DNA of 11,409 bases from JBMTVN01 sp046047235 (GCA_046047235.1 JBJOII010000135.1:1-11409), one strand, 5' to 3'. Shown: positions 1 through 6,759, counted from the stretch's first letter. Program-made: numbers and translations. Notes: generated from the sequence alone by a model not told the origin.

Positions 1-125
1 CCCGGAGCCGCGGCCACTTCCACCAGCGCCTCCCCCACCCCCACCGACCGTACCGCCGTACCCGCCGGCATCCCTGCTACAGCCCCAGCCAGCACCAATC
101 CAATACTCAAAAATGCTCTCTTCAT
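1..125 (-). CDS. Secreted protein, N-terminal fragment (runs off window)
   Basis: Reading leftwards from the ATG at 125-123, 41 codons remain open to the window edge. The product begins MKRAFLSIGLVLAGAVAGMP, a classical signal peptide with a K-R n-region, a hydrophobic core and small residues for signal peptidase I around AVAG or MPA. There is no lipobox cysteine. The mature start (TAVRSVGVGEALVEVAAAPG) alternates V, A and E and looks like the first beta strands of an extracellular domain. The start is fixed by a very strong Shine-Dalgarno just upstream. It lies 20 nt after the alternative stop of the large secreted protein gene, so the two are probably one operon. The gene is too short here to name a family; export is well supported, function is unknown. 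Confidence 0.72.
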   Translation of the reverse strand, partial: MKRAFLSIGLVLAGAVAGMPAGTAVRSVGVGEALVEVAAAP

Positions 126-130
126 CTCAA

Positions 131-143
131 TCCTCCTCCTCCT
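131..143 (-). promoter_or_regulatory. Strong Shine-Dalgarno of the left-edge gene
   Basis: On the minus strand the sequence AGGAGGAGGAGGA ends 5 nt before the ATG at 125. It is an extended, repeated match to the anti-Shine-Dalgarno sequence. It fills almost the whole 20-nt gap after the TGA at 148-146, which supports that TGA as the real end of the upstream gene and suggests translational coupling. Confidence 0.75.
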
Positions 144-145
144 GC

Positions 146-322
146 TCAAAATGAAATCTGAATCCCATACAAAGCCGGGTTCTCCGGAATCGGCGCCACA
201 GAAATCGCGTTCATCGACGCATCACCCGCATGCGGACCACCATAAGACCGGAATAACCCCGAACAATCCGGATCAAACCCCGGTATCGGAAACCCGAAAT
301 CACCATGTCCATCAACCGTAAC
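146..322 (-). pseudogene. Frameshifted true C-terminus of the large secreted protein
   Basis: In the frame one base back from the main one, 58 codons are open from 322 to 149, with a TGA at 148-146. The peptide starts VTVDGHGDFGFP and ends PALYGIQISF. It is rich in D, G, P, F and S, like the rest of the protein, and completes the PKD-like strand begun in the main frame (…TRTTR + VTVDGHG…). The main frame here reads as Arg/Met-rich nonsense. The frame is closed by a TAG at about 341-339, so the shift must lie downstream of that, most simply as one base missing in the CC at 322-323. This could be a real mutation, a sequencing error or programmed recoding; no classical slippery heptamer is visible. 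Stop position and operon spacing favour this as the ancestral end. Confidence 0.6.
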
Positions 323-3120
323 CGTGTCGTCCGCGTCGCACTATGCCCCACGGTATCCACCACCGTCACTCTCACCCAATGCTCAAACCGCGGCCCCACA
401 TCAAACACATGCTCAATCCGATCCCCCGTATACCTCGCCCCATCACTAAACTCCCACTCCTGCCGCGCCAACTCCACGTCGGTTGTCCAACTCCCCACCA
501 CCGCACTGTTCCCCTCAAACCGAACCAGCAACCGACCCTCCCCCGCCACCTCCACCGGCATCACCCCCTCCACCGACGTGTCAAACCCCCAACGCGGCTC
601 CAGCGTCAGCTCAAATATCGCATCCCCATCCGACGTCTCAAAGGTCCTCGACCCATCATCATACGTCTCCGGACTCGTCACCAATTCCTCGTCAATCAAC
701 GACGCAATCCCCATCGCCGCATAAGTCCCCGTCAGCCGGTCAGTCGAGTTCGATAAATATAAACTCCCCACGAGGTAATACGACTCCATCAACCACAACG
801 CATCCGGATTCTCCGCATCACTCAAGATCAACGACGCATTCACCGGCCCCGAACTCCACCCTTCCACCGGCAATACATCCACCAACGTCACGCTCCCCGT
901 GTAACACGTCCCCACGTTAAAGGTCTCCTCCAACACACTCGCCGGATCACCCACCGGATGCACCCGCACAGTCACCACCCCATCACCACCCGCCGTGAAA
1001 TGTGCACTCACCCCGTCCGGATTCAATGACCCCGGCCCCTCTATCGACCACACCAAATCCTCCTCCACCGCCGTCAAATCACTCTTCACCACGGTAAAAC
1101 TCTGCGTCCCGCCGCTCTGCACACACGCCACTCCCGGCGTCAAAACCAGGTTGCTCACCTTCGGAAAGATCGTCACCACCCGCTCCCGCACCACCCCCTC
1201 CCGCAAACAAAATTGCGTCGGACTCCAAACCCGCACGGTCGCCGGCGGAAAATCCTCCTCCATCGGCGCCATCCATACCATCGTCGATACCCCGCTCGCC
1301 GCATCACTGGACTGACTCATCAGCGTCCCCCCAGTCACCCCCCACTCCAACTCCTTGTGATACGCATCCGTAATCGTCGCGGTAAACTCCAACACCTGCC
1401 CCGGCTCCACCTGACCACCATTCGGACTCACACTGATCGTGTTCTCCAACACATCCACCAGCTCGGTCTTCCCCCGCGACGCCGCACACCCCAATATCCC
1501 CGGGTTCATCACCACTTTCACCCCGCCACTCCCCACCTGCGCCGGCTCGAAAAATCGTTGTGACCCCATCGCCTCCTTCACCACCCCACCCGGATAACTC
1601 ACCTCCACTAAACCAAAATCCCCATCCGTCACCTCAATCCCATCCCACTCCCGCGGATCAATCCTGAAAACCGACGCATCACCCGGAAACATCTCGTTCA
1701 ACGCCTGCCCCCCCACGGTCTCCACCCCATCCGCCAAATCATTCGACAACCGCCGCAACGGCTCCCGACTCGCCACTTCACCCGCCAAACCCTTCACCCC
1801 GCGCGCCGCCGACGCCGCCGTAAACAACCCCTGCACCAACGTCTTGTCCAAACTCCAACCCTGGTTCCGTGCCGAAATCTTCACCTCCCAACTGGCCGTT
1901 TCACAAAAATCCTCGGTGAACTCCGACTTGCTCAAAAGTAACTCATAGGTCACCACCTCCGACGGCAATAAAGCCGCCTCCCCCTGCTGATACGTATCCA
2001 GCACAAACGACGTCACCCCCGCCCCCAACGCAAACGCCGCCCCCACCGGCCCCATCAAACCCACCGCCGCCGTCGCATACCCAAACCCCGCCTTCGCCCG
2101 CCCCGCCGGCCCGTTCGGATCCGTCGCCGCCGCCGCCCGACACTGCTGCTGCATCAAAGCCGATAACTCCGTCAAATTCGCAATGGGCAGGATATCCATC
2201 CGCCCCAATCCCCCCGCCCGCTCTAACCCGCCCCGCCGCACCGCCTCCTCCATCCCCATCCGCATCGCCCGCAACTGCCCCGCAACCCCAAACTTCCCAT
2301 ACAACCGATCCGTCATGTCCGCATCATACTCCCCCACCTCCAACAACACCGGCGCCGTCCCCCTCAACACATTCCCCAAATTATTCGGGTTAGAGGGATC
2401 CCGCACGATCTTGTCCAACGCCACAAACGGCCTCAGCTCATCCGGCGCACCCCCACCATAAAAACTGCTCAAGGGCTCCCCCGCAAAATCTCCCATCACC
2501 TCCCCCATCAACTCCAACTCCACCGCCACCTCCACCGCCGCACCCGGCGCCGACGCCAGCCCCGTCACTTCCACCAACCCCACCGGATACCGCTCCCCTC
2601 CCTCACCCCTCAAAACCAAATCAATCACCCCACCACCACCCTCACCCCCCGAAACCATCGGCACCAATAACTCCCAACCACCACTCTCCAACTCCCGCAC
2701 CCCCGAATAATACAACTCACCCCCACCATCCACCTGATACTCCGCAAACAAATTCGTCGCCCCCTCCGGTAACCCCATCACCCCCACATAATCCATCGGT
2801 TCCACCACCCCCTCCAACAACGCCACATACACCGTCCCATCCTCCGGCGCCGGCACCCACCCCCGTGGCTCACCCACACCCACGACCTCCCGATACACCC
2901 CACCACTCCGCCACAACCACACCGCCCGCTCATAATACTCCAACGTCACCGGCGACGGCCCCGTAGCCCAACCCCCACCGGAAACATACGCCTCCGCATA
3001 ATCCACCACCTCACCCGAACTCACCCGCCCATCCCCAGCCACCTCCGCCGGATGCCACCCCCCCATCACCCGTGCACACAACCCCACCCACACCAGTACC
3101 CCCACCCACCAGCGCACCAT
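211..3120 (-). CDS. Large secreted multidomain protein (EF-hand/dockerin-like, Ig-like, PKD-like)
   Basis: Start chosen at the ATG at 3120-3118, giving MVRWWVGVLVWVGLCARVMG, a plausible signal peptide. The frame is open upstream to a GTG at 3180, and an ATG at 3153 is an alternative. Numbering from 3120: residues about 23-75 resemble the EF-hand/dockerin-like module of many PVC-group and deltaproteobacterial secreted proteins (AGDGRVSSGEVVDY, then an aromatic WLWRSGG stretch). Residues 100-560 are unassigned, with an Ala/Gly-rich helical or hydrophobic patch near 345-375. About 560-635 and 655-735 look like two Ig-like beta domains. About 885-933 has a PKD-like pattern (WEFSDG, HVFDVG, VRVTVVDTVGH). 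The protein is very rich in Gly, Val and Glu, matching the G-rich coding strand. The last 37 residues of this frame (after about 933) are Arg/Met-rich and look out of frame; the other frame supplies a more natural C-terminus. Likely extracellular or cell-surface. No catalytic motif seen; binding or adhesion is only a guess. Confidence 0.75.
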   Translation of the reverse strand: MVRWWVGVLVWVGLCARVMGGWHPAEVAGDGRVSSGEVVDYAEAYVSGGGWATGPSPVTLEYYERAVWLWRSGGVYREVVGVGEPRGWVPAPEDGTVYVALLEGVVEPMDYVGVMGLPEGATNLFAEYQVDGGGELYYSGVRELESGGWELLVPMVSGGEGGGGVIDLVLRGEGGERYPVGLVEVTGLASAPGAAVEVAVELELMGEVMGDFAGEPLSSFYGGGAPDELRPFVALDKIVRDPSNPNNLGNVLRGTAPVLLEVGEYDADMTDRLYGKFGVAGQLRAMRMGMEEAVRRGGLERAGGLGRMDILPIANLTELSALMQQQCRAAAATDPNGPAGRAKAGFGYATAAVGLMGPVGAAFALGAGVTSFVLDTYQQGEAALLPSEVVTYELLLSKSEFTEDFCETASWEVKISARNQGWSLDKTLVQGLFTAASAARGVKGLAGEVASREPLRRLSNDLADGVETVGGQALNEMFPGDASVFRIDPREWDGIEVTDGDFGLVEVSYPGGVVKEAMGSQRFFEPAQVGSGGVKVVMNPGILGCAASRGKTELVDVLENTISVSPNGGQVEPGQVLEFTATITDAYHKELEWGVTGGTLMSQSSDAASGVSTMVWMAPMEEDFPPATVRVWSPTQFCLREGVVRERVVTIFPKVSNLVLTPGVACVQSGGTQSFTVVKSDLTAVEEDLVWSIEGPGSLNPDGVSAHFTAGGDGVVTVRVHPVGDPASVLEETFNVGTCYTGSVTLVDVLPVEGWSSGPVNASLILSDAENPDALWLMESYYLVGSLYLSNSTDRLTGTYAAMGIASLIDEELVTSPETYDDGSRTFETSDGDAIFELTLEPRWGFDTSVEGVMPVEVAGEGRLLVRFEGNSAVVGSWTTDVELARQEWEFSDGARYTGDRIEHVFDVGPRFEHWVRVTVVDTVGHSATRTTRLRLMDMVISGFRYRGLIRIVRGYSGLMVVRMRVMRR

Positions 3121-3121
3121 C

Positions 3122-3190
3122 TCAGCACCAACAACTCGTCTTCCCTGAATCATAGCCGTAGATAAAATCACCCACACCACCCCAACCCAA
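3122..3190 (-). CDS. Possible 22-codon leader ORF before the secreted-protein gene
   Basis: On the minus strand, AGGAGGG at 3203-3197 is followed after 6 nt by a TTG at 3190-3188. That frame gives 22 codons (GWGGVGDFIYGYDSG… ending SCWC) and stops with TGA at 3124-3122, one base before the ATG of the large gene. The strong Shine-Dalgarno has no other start at the right distance; the in-frame GTG of the main gene is 16 nt away. It could be a translated leader coupling translation into the main gene, or chance in G-rich sequence. No homology recognised. Confidence 0.2.
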   Translation of the reverse strand: MGWGGVGDFIYGYDSGKTSCWC

Positions 3191-3397
3191 GCAAAACCCT
3201 CCTGAAAACGCCAACGCGTGACCGCAAGTCATTGCACCCTCCCAATCCCCCGGCCGAGACGCAGCTCGGCCCTACCTGAAATGACTCTTGCAACAATCTC
3301 GCACACCCATCGCTACCGGGATCGGAACGCGACTCAGTCGCGCCAGTGTTTCGGAGTTTCAGAGTTTCTGTGTTTTCCTCCTACGCTCTTCGAGCTT

Positions 3398-3457
3398 CCG
3401 GCTACGTCCGGTCGGACTACGCCGGGACAAGACGAACGACAGGCGGTGTTTCGGAAC
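3398..3457. repeat. Dispersed repeat with imperfect 28-nt palindrome, copy 1
   Basis: The outer arms CCGGC/GCCGG and inner arms GTCC/GGAC form an imperfect palindrome at 3398-3425. It is followed by GGGACAAGACGAA and a CAGG…GTGTTTCGGAACA stretch. The same order, with substitutions, recurs at 11130-11191, and in both places the two-hairpin element follows directly. It lies only in non-coding DNA. Confidence 0.75.
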
Positions 3458-3507
3458 AGCTACGCGCCGCGGAGCGGCGCCACTGGATTTCGCGCAGCGA
3501 ATTCCAG
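3458..3507. repeat. Two-hairpin element, copy 1
   Basis: CAGCT is followed by hairpin 1 (arms GCGCCGC/GCGGCGC at 3464-3470 and 3474-3480, loop GGA), then a short CACTGG junction overlapping hairpin 2 (arms CTGGATTTCGC/GCGAATTCCAG at 3483-3493 and 3497-3507, loop GCA, one mismatch). The same architecture with different stems occurs at 6416-6461, 6627-6667 and 11194-11240. Confidence 0.75.
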
Positions 3508-3598
3508 CGGGCGACAGATCCTGAGTAAGCGACAACGTCGCCCAGCGAAGGATACAGAAGGAGACGGACCCGCCGGGAGGCGGGCACCGAAATCCCCA

Positions 3599-3626
3599 CC
3601 CTCTCCCCTCTCCACTCTCCTCTCTC
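3599..3626. repeat. Heptamer array CCCTCTC-type
   Basis: Four consecutive 7-nt units: CCCTCTC twice, CACTCTC, CTCTCTC. It is pyrimidine-only apart from one A, and it abuts the 10-bp hairpin at 3629-3650. Confidence 0.6.
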
Positions 3627-3628
3627 CC

Positions 3629-3650
3629 TGCGGTGCGCCCGCGCACCGCA
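3629..3650. repeat. Perfect 10-bp hairpin
   Basis: Arms TGCGGTGCGC and GCGCACCGCA flank two C residues, so the real loop is about four bases. It is the longest GC-rich perfect stem in this spacer. It is followed by AAAAG but no T-run on either strand, so a factor-independent terminator is possible but not shown. Confidence 0.6.
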
Positions 3651-3724
3651 AAAGCGCGCCCCGCTTCCGCAGGACGCGCCCGTCATCTCTAAATCACCCT
3701 TCGCTTACCCCTTACCGCTCCGCC

Positions 3725-3787
3725 CTCAGCCCTCAGCCCTCAGCCCTCAGCCCTCTGCCCTTACCGCTCTGCCCTTACCGCTTACCG
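3725..3787. repeat. Heptamer array, 9 units in register
   Basis: CTCAGCC four times (3725-3752), then CTCTGCC, CTTACCG, CTCTGCC, CTTACCG, CTTACCG, all exactly 7 nt and in one register. It is followed by CCCAGCTCCTGCGC, the same flank that follows the array at 6560-6615 (there CTCCCAGCTCCTGCGC). Confidence 0.85.
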
Positions 3788-3797
3788 CCCAGCTCCT

Positions 3798-3810
3798 GCG
3801 CGGACCGCGC
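3798..3810 (-). terminator. Hairpin directly after the chemoreceptor stop codon
   Basis: GCGCGG-A-CCGCGC is a perfect inverted repeat that begins at the base after the stop codon (TGA at 3813-3811, minus). No U-tract follows, so this may be a terminator-like structure or the edge of the repeat cluster. Confidence 0.35.
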
Positions 3811-5841
3811 TCAAAAGTCCTTGAAATCCCCACCCGCCGGCAAAGTCCCCCGACCACCCGACGATACCATCTGGATCTCCGGCTCAGGACTCCGCACCCG
3901 ATGCCCATTCCCACCGTTGCGACCGTGCACCGCCGAGGCCACACCCGACTTCACGGGCGCAACCGACCTCTTCTGTGGCTGCGAAACCAGGTTCGAACTC
4001 TTCGCCGCAACCCGATCCGATCCACCCCGGCCATCGACCAGCATCATCAATTCACTCACGGCCTCGCGCAGCGCCTCGGATTGTGCATTCAACTCCTCAG
4101 CCGCACTCGCGCTCTCCTCGGCATTCGCCGCATTCCCCTGGGTGACCTTGTCCATCTGCGCCACCGCCGTGTTCACCTGGTCAATCCCCTGGCTCTGCTC
4201 CTGCGACGCCGCCGCCACCTCACCCGCCAACTCATCCACCTGACGCGCCTTGGTCACAATCTCCTCCAAACTCGCCGCCACCTTGGTCGAGATCTCCGCA
4301 CCATACGCACTCTTCTCCACCGCATCCTCAATCTTCACCGCAGTGTCCTTCGCCGATTGCGCCGCACGCTGGGCCAAATTCCGCACCTCGTCAGCCACCA
4401 CCGCAAAACCCATCCCCGCTTCTCCCGCACGAGCCGCCTCCACCGCCGCGTTCAATGCCAATATGTTCGTCTGGAATGCAATCTCATCAATGGTCTTGAT
4501 GATCTTCGCCACCTCGTCACTCGATGACTTGATCGCCTCCATCGCCGCATTCATCTGCTCCATGTCACGCACACCCGTGTCACCCGCATGCCGAGCCTGA
4601 CCACCCAACTCCTTCACCCGCGCCGCATTCTCCGCGTTGCGCTTGATCATCCCAGCCATCTCCTCCAGCGATGAACTCGTCTCCTCCAACGATGCCGCCT
4701 GCTCGCTCGCCCCCTCCGCCAAGGACTGGCTCGCCTCCGATACCTGGCCCGCCGCCGATGCCGTCTGCGCCGCTCCAGCCGACAACGCCTCAGCCACCCC
4801 GCGAATCGGCTTCGTAATCGACCTCGTCAAATATGTCGCCAAACCAATCCCCACCGCCAACGCAATCCCCAACCCCACGATCATCGTCGTCGATGCCGCC
4901 GACAACGCCGTGGCCGCCTGAGTCGACATGTCACCACTCGTCTTCGTGCTCTTCTCGGCGGACGACTTCGCCTCCTGCAAAACCACCTCGGCCACGGTGT
5001 TGCGCTGCGACGCCAGACTCTCCCGCTTCTCCCAGTTCGCCAAAAAGGCCGTCATCGCACTGTTGTAATCGTCCCCAGCCTTCCGACAATCAGCAATGTC
5101 CACCAAATCCTGCTCCAACTTCGTCACCGCCTTCAATTCATCCAGCTTCGTGCGCACCTGCACAAAGATCTCCTGCGTGCTCCGAAACAACTCCGGATCC
5201 CGCGTCGCCTGCGCCTTGAAATTCCCCACCCGAATCGCATTCCCCAAATCAATCACGTCGTTCACCAGGTTGATCTTCAAAATCCGATCCCGTAACTCCA
5301 CCGCATCCAGCGGCTGACCCGACTTCTCCTGCTCCGCCATATACGTCGCCAACTTCTCATTCTGCCCCGACAGGTAATCGTTGCAGTGCTCCATATACGC
5401 GTTGGCCGACGCATCCATCAAATCGCGGTCCCGCTCCAGCGCCGACGTCACACGCACGGTCTCATTCACCAACCCCTCATACTCTGCCACCTTCGCCTTC
5501 GCCCGATCACTCGACTGCCCCAACCAACCCAGGTTGTCCTTATCCTGATTCCCCAACCCCTTCGCCTCCTCCAAATACTGCTTCACCTCACCTAATCCAC
5601 TCTGACCCTCTGCCAAAAAATTCGTCTCCCCGGTATACCCATACCCCCGCATCGCATACATCGTCCCCAATGAACTCCGCTCCACATTGTTCGCCACCAC
5701 CACCGCCGGCATGAAATCATCCGCCATGTGCTCCGCATTCTTCCTCACCGACGACATCTTCCATACCGCCATGCCACCCAATCCCAATGCCATGGCCACT
5801 AAACCCGAAAATCCAAGATACAGTTGCGTTCCTAGTTTCAT
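3811..5841 (-). CDS. Methyl-accepting chemotaxis protein with large helical sensor domain
   Basis: A 676-residue transmembrane chemoreceptor that would control CheA/CheW signalling to the flagellar or twitching motor. The start is the ATG at 5841, preceded by GGAAGG 6 nt away and giving MKLGTQLYLGFSGL; the open frame extends 16 codons further but without a better start. Segments: TM1 about 7-27; mostly helical periplasmic sensor 28-318, whose size and helical pattern fit an HBM-like ligand-binding domain (inference); TM2 about 319-338; HAMP-like start RSITKPIRGVAEAL (340-353); cytoplasmic signalling hairpin to about 605. The highly conserved tip is at 452-488 (IDEIAFQTNILALN … GFAVVADEVRNLAQR). 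Taking E474 as the tip glutamate, candidate methylation sites E380, E387, E394 and E576 fall at the same heptad distances as in E. coli Tsr. P345 is only 35 residues before E380, so the HAMP domain is shortened by roughly 40 residues. A 70-residue flexible tail ends in GGDFKDF. No che genes are nearby. Family call very secure; ligand unknown. Confidence 0.96.
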   Translation of the reverse strand: MKLGTQLYLGFSGLVAMALGLGGMAVWKMSSVRKNAEHMADDFMPAVVVANNVERSSLGTMYAMRGYGYTGETNFLAEGQSGLGEVKQYLEEAKGLGNQDKDNLGWLGQSSDRAKAKVAEYEGLVNETVRVTSALERDRDLMDASANAYMEHCNDYLSGQNEKLATYMAEQEKSGQPLDAVELRDRILKINLVNDVIDLGNAIRVGNFKAQATRDPELFRSTQEIFVQVRTKLDELKAVTKLEQDLVDIADCRKAGDDYNSAMTAFLANWEKRESLASQRNTVAEVVLQEAKSSAEKSTKTSGDMSTQAATALSAASTTMIVGLGIALAVGIGLATYLTRSITKPIRGVAEALSAGAAQTASAAGQVSEASQSLAEGASEQAASLEETSSSLEEMAGMIKRNAENAARVKELGGQARHAGDTGVRDMEQMNAAMEAIKSSSDEVAKIIKTIDEIAFQTNILALNAAVEAARAGEAGMGFAVVADEVRNLAQRAAQSAKDTAVKIEDAVEKSAYGAEISTKVAASLEEIVTKARQVDELAGEVAAASQEQSQGIDQVNTAVAQMDKVTQGNAANAEESASAAEELNAQSEALREAVSELMMLVDGRGGSDRVAAKSSNLVSQPQKRSVAPVKSGVASAVHGRNGGNGHRVRSPEPEIQMVSSGGRGTLPAGGDFKDF

Positions 5842-6030
5842 AAACTGCCTTCCACTCGTCTGTCGCTCGTTGCTCCAATCACTCAACAACCGCCAGCAAA
5901 ACCCCGCCCACCATCATCCCATACGCCTCCCCATCCCCCGCCAGCTCTGCCATCGTTAGAAAGATAAACGGAAATTCACGAAACCCCTTAAGCACTTAAT
6001 CCCAACGAATGACAAAACCGGAAACCAGCC
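5842..6030 (-). promoter_or_regulatory. Unique upstream region of the chemoreceptor gene, likely promoter
   Basis: This is the only non-repetitive part of the left half of the divergent spacer and is locally AT-rich around 5955-6015. It contains a perfect palindrome TTAAG-CA-CTTAA at 5988-5999. On the minus strand TTTATCTTT (about 5967-5959) could serve as a -10-like box, but no convincing -35 stands at the right distance. No sigma-28-type flagellar promoter was recognised. Confidence 0.3.
5848..5853 (-). promoter_or_regulatory. Shine-Dalgarno of the chemoreceptor gene
   Basis: GGAAGG on the minus strand lies 6 nt before the ATG at 5841. It decides the start in favour of MKLGTQL over upstream codons. 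Confidence 0.65.
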
Positions 6031-6102
6031 TGTCCGCCGCAGCTCCTGGAGCGAAGACGAATCCCGCGTGACCGCAAGTCATTGCACCCCCCTCGCACTA
6101 CG

Positions 6103-6130
6103 CTCAGCCCTCAGCCCTCAGCCCTCAGCC
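6103..6130. repeat. Heptamer array CTCAGCC x4
   Basis: Four exact consecutive CTCAGCC units following GCACTACG. The same unit and same left flank occur at 6560. Confidence 0.85.
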
Positions 6131-6162
6131 CTACCACACCGAATCCTTGCACCAACCTCCTA

Positions 6163-6290
6163 CAGGTAGGGTCTCACGCCTTGTCCCGGCGAAGCTCGCA
6201 GAGCGAAGACGGATGCCGCGTGACCGCCAACCCATTGCACCAAACCGCCTCCCGGATTCGCGCCCCGCGCAAATCCCTCGCTCACCCCTC
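6163..6290. repeat. Long repeat module, copy B
   Basis: Begins ACAGGTAGGGTCTCACGCC, continues with TTGTCCCGGCGAAG and a small hairpin GCTC-GCA-GAGC (6194-6204), then GAAGACGGATGCCGCGTGACC. It then diverges from copy C into CAACCCATTGCACCAAACCG and an imperfect hairpin (GGATTCGCGC/GCGCAAATCC). The same right-hand part precedes module copy D at 10869-10917, so the modules are recombined mosaics. Confidence 0.8.
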
Positions 6291-6323
6291 GAAATCGCTA
6301 TCGCTATCGCTATCGGGATCGAA

Positions 6324-6338
6324 CGCGCCGCAGGCGCG
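6324..6338. repeat. Hairpin CGCGCC-GCA-GGCGCG, copy 1
   Basis: A perfect 6-bp stem with a GCA loop. The identical 15-mer occurs at 10819-10833, and both are followed within 1-2 nt by a GTAGC-type heptamer run. Confidence 0.8.
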
Positions 6339-6415
6339 TGTAGCCAGGAGACAGGAGAGAGAAGAGCGTTGGCGCGACTCGTCGCGCCCAGTGCTACCAA
6401 ATTTCACCACAACCC

Positions 6416-6461
6416 AGCTGCGCGAACGCGCAGCCACTGGATTTGCGCCCCGCGCAAATCC
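6416..6461. repeat. Two-hairpin element, copy 2
   Basis: Hairpin 1 has arms GCTGCGCG/CGCGCAGC (6417-6424, 6427-6434) with loop AA. A CACTGG junction follows. Hairpin 2 has arms GGATTTGCGC/GCGCAAATCC (6439-6448, 6452-6461) with loop CCC. Both stems are perfect but differ in sequence from copy 1. Confidence 0.8.
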
Positions 6462-6560
6462 ATCGCTCAGGTAGGGTCTCACGCCTTGTCCCGGCGAAGC
6501 TCGCAGAGCGAAGACGGATGCCGCGTGACCGCAAGTCATTGCACCCCCCTCGCACTACGC
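6461..6560. repeat. Long repeat module, copy C
   Basis: From ATCGCTCAGGTAGGGTCTCA through the GCTC-GCA-GAGC hairpin (6499-6509) to GCCGCGTGACCGCAAGTCAT and CCTCGCACTACG, then straight into a heptamer array. The 6163-6228 and 6470-6534 segments are nearly identical. The right-hand part matches copy A at 6066-6102. Confidence 0.85.
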
Positions 6561-6615
6561 TCAGCCCTCAGCCCTCAGCCCTCAGCCCTCAGCCCTTACC
6601 GCTTACCGCTTACCG
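6560..6615. repeat. Heptamer array, 8 units in register
   Basis: CTCAGCC five times, then CTTACCG three times, without loss of the 7-nt register. The same change of unit, from CTCAGCC to CTTACCG, happens in the array at 3725-3787. Confidence 0.85.
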
Positions 6616-6626
6616 CCTAGCTCCCA

Positions 6627-6667
6627 GCTCCTGCGCAGCCACCGGAATTCGGAGCAGGCGAATTCCG
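6627..6667. repeat. Two-hairpin element, copy 3 (hairpin 1 reduced)
   Basis: CAGCTC is followed by the 8-nt self-complementary CTGCGCAG (reduced hairpin 1), a CCACCGG-type junction, and hairpin 2 with arms CGGAATTCG/CGAATTCCG (6643-6651, 6659-6667) and a 7-nt loop. Confidence 0.6.
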
Positions 6668-6759
6668 CCCATAAGCCCCCCTAAATACTGCCGCACAACG
6701 GTGACAACCCCCCACCGAAGGGTTAAAACAACCGTTAACCTTAAATCGATTCTTACCCT
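6668..6759 (+). promoter_or_regulatory. Unique upstream region of the hybrid kinase gene with inverted repeat
   Basis: A repeat-free 92-bp stretch before the kinase start. It holds GGTTAA (6721-6726) and TTAACC (6735-6740), a 6-bp inverted repeat with an 8-nt spacer. The surrounding sequence is AT-rich compared with the rest of the window, so a promoter or operator is likely here. No confident -35/-10 pair and no Shine-Dalgarno are visible before the start codon. Confidence 0.35.

Larger units (their letters stand above)
3191..3810. repeat. Intergenic repeat-rich spacer, no gene supported
   Basis: No convincing gene lies here; open frames cross the repeats and their peptides merely translate repeat DNA. 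From left to right: a copy of the GCGTGACCGCAAGTCATTGC word (about 3216-3235); a hairpin with 7-bp arms GGCCGAG/CTCGGCC (3252-3271); a hairpin CGCGACT/AGTCGCG (3328-3342); an imperfect inverted repeat (3398-3425) also found at 11130-11157; the two-hairpin element (3458-3507); hairpins at 3529-3541 (GCGAC/GTCGC) and 3569-3584 (CCCGCC/GGCGGG); a heptamer array (3599-3626); a 10-bp perfect hairpin (3629-3650); and a second heptamer array (3725-3787) that ends next to the chemoreceptor stop codon. Confidence 0.8.
6031..6663. repeat. Intergenic repeat cluster between divergent genes, no gene supported
   Basis: A mosaic of the same repeat families seen at 3.2-3.8 kb and 10.8-11.3 kb. It holds partial module copy A (6031-6130), module copy B (about 6163-6290), an ATCGCT hexamer run (about 6295-6314), hairpin CGCGCC-GCA-GGCGCG (6324-6338) with a degenerate purine-rich heptamer run after it (6340-6367), hairpin GGCGCGAC-TC-GTCGCGCC (6371-6388), two two-hairpin elements (6416-6461, 6627-6667), module copy C (about 6461-6600) and a heptamer array (6560-6615). 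Open frames across it carry no recognisable protein. Confidence 0.8.

Noticed and set aside
483..920. Plus-strand frames (483-920, 343-756) within the secreted protein gene
   Set aside because: They are Pro/Ser/His-rich shadows of the G-rich minus-strand gene; the minus frame carries signal peptide and beta-domain patterns.
3346..3528. Small frame with the peptide SGYVRSDYAGTRR, echoed at 10940-11284 as SGSVRSDYAGTRR
   Set aside because: The similarity is real, but it comes from the shared DNA repeat with its palindrome. The frames have no Shine-Dalgarno and differ outside the repeat, so I read them as non-coding.
3725..3787. CRISPR-like array
   Set aside because: Units are 7 nt with no spacers, and no cas genes are present.
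3191..3810. tRNA or other structured RNA gene among the hairpins
   Set aside because: No cloverleaf, CCA end or known riboswitch core could be recognised; the hairpins recur as dispersed repeats.
3218..4243. Plus-strand 341-codon frame crossing the spacer into the chemoreceptor gene
   Set aside because: The first half translates repeats and heptamers (runs of SALSPQPSALSP); the second half is antisense to conserved chemoreceptor sequence.
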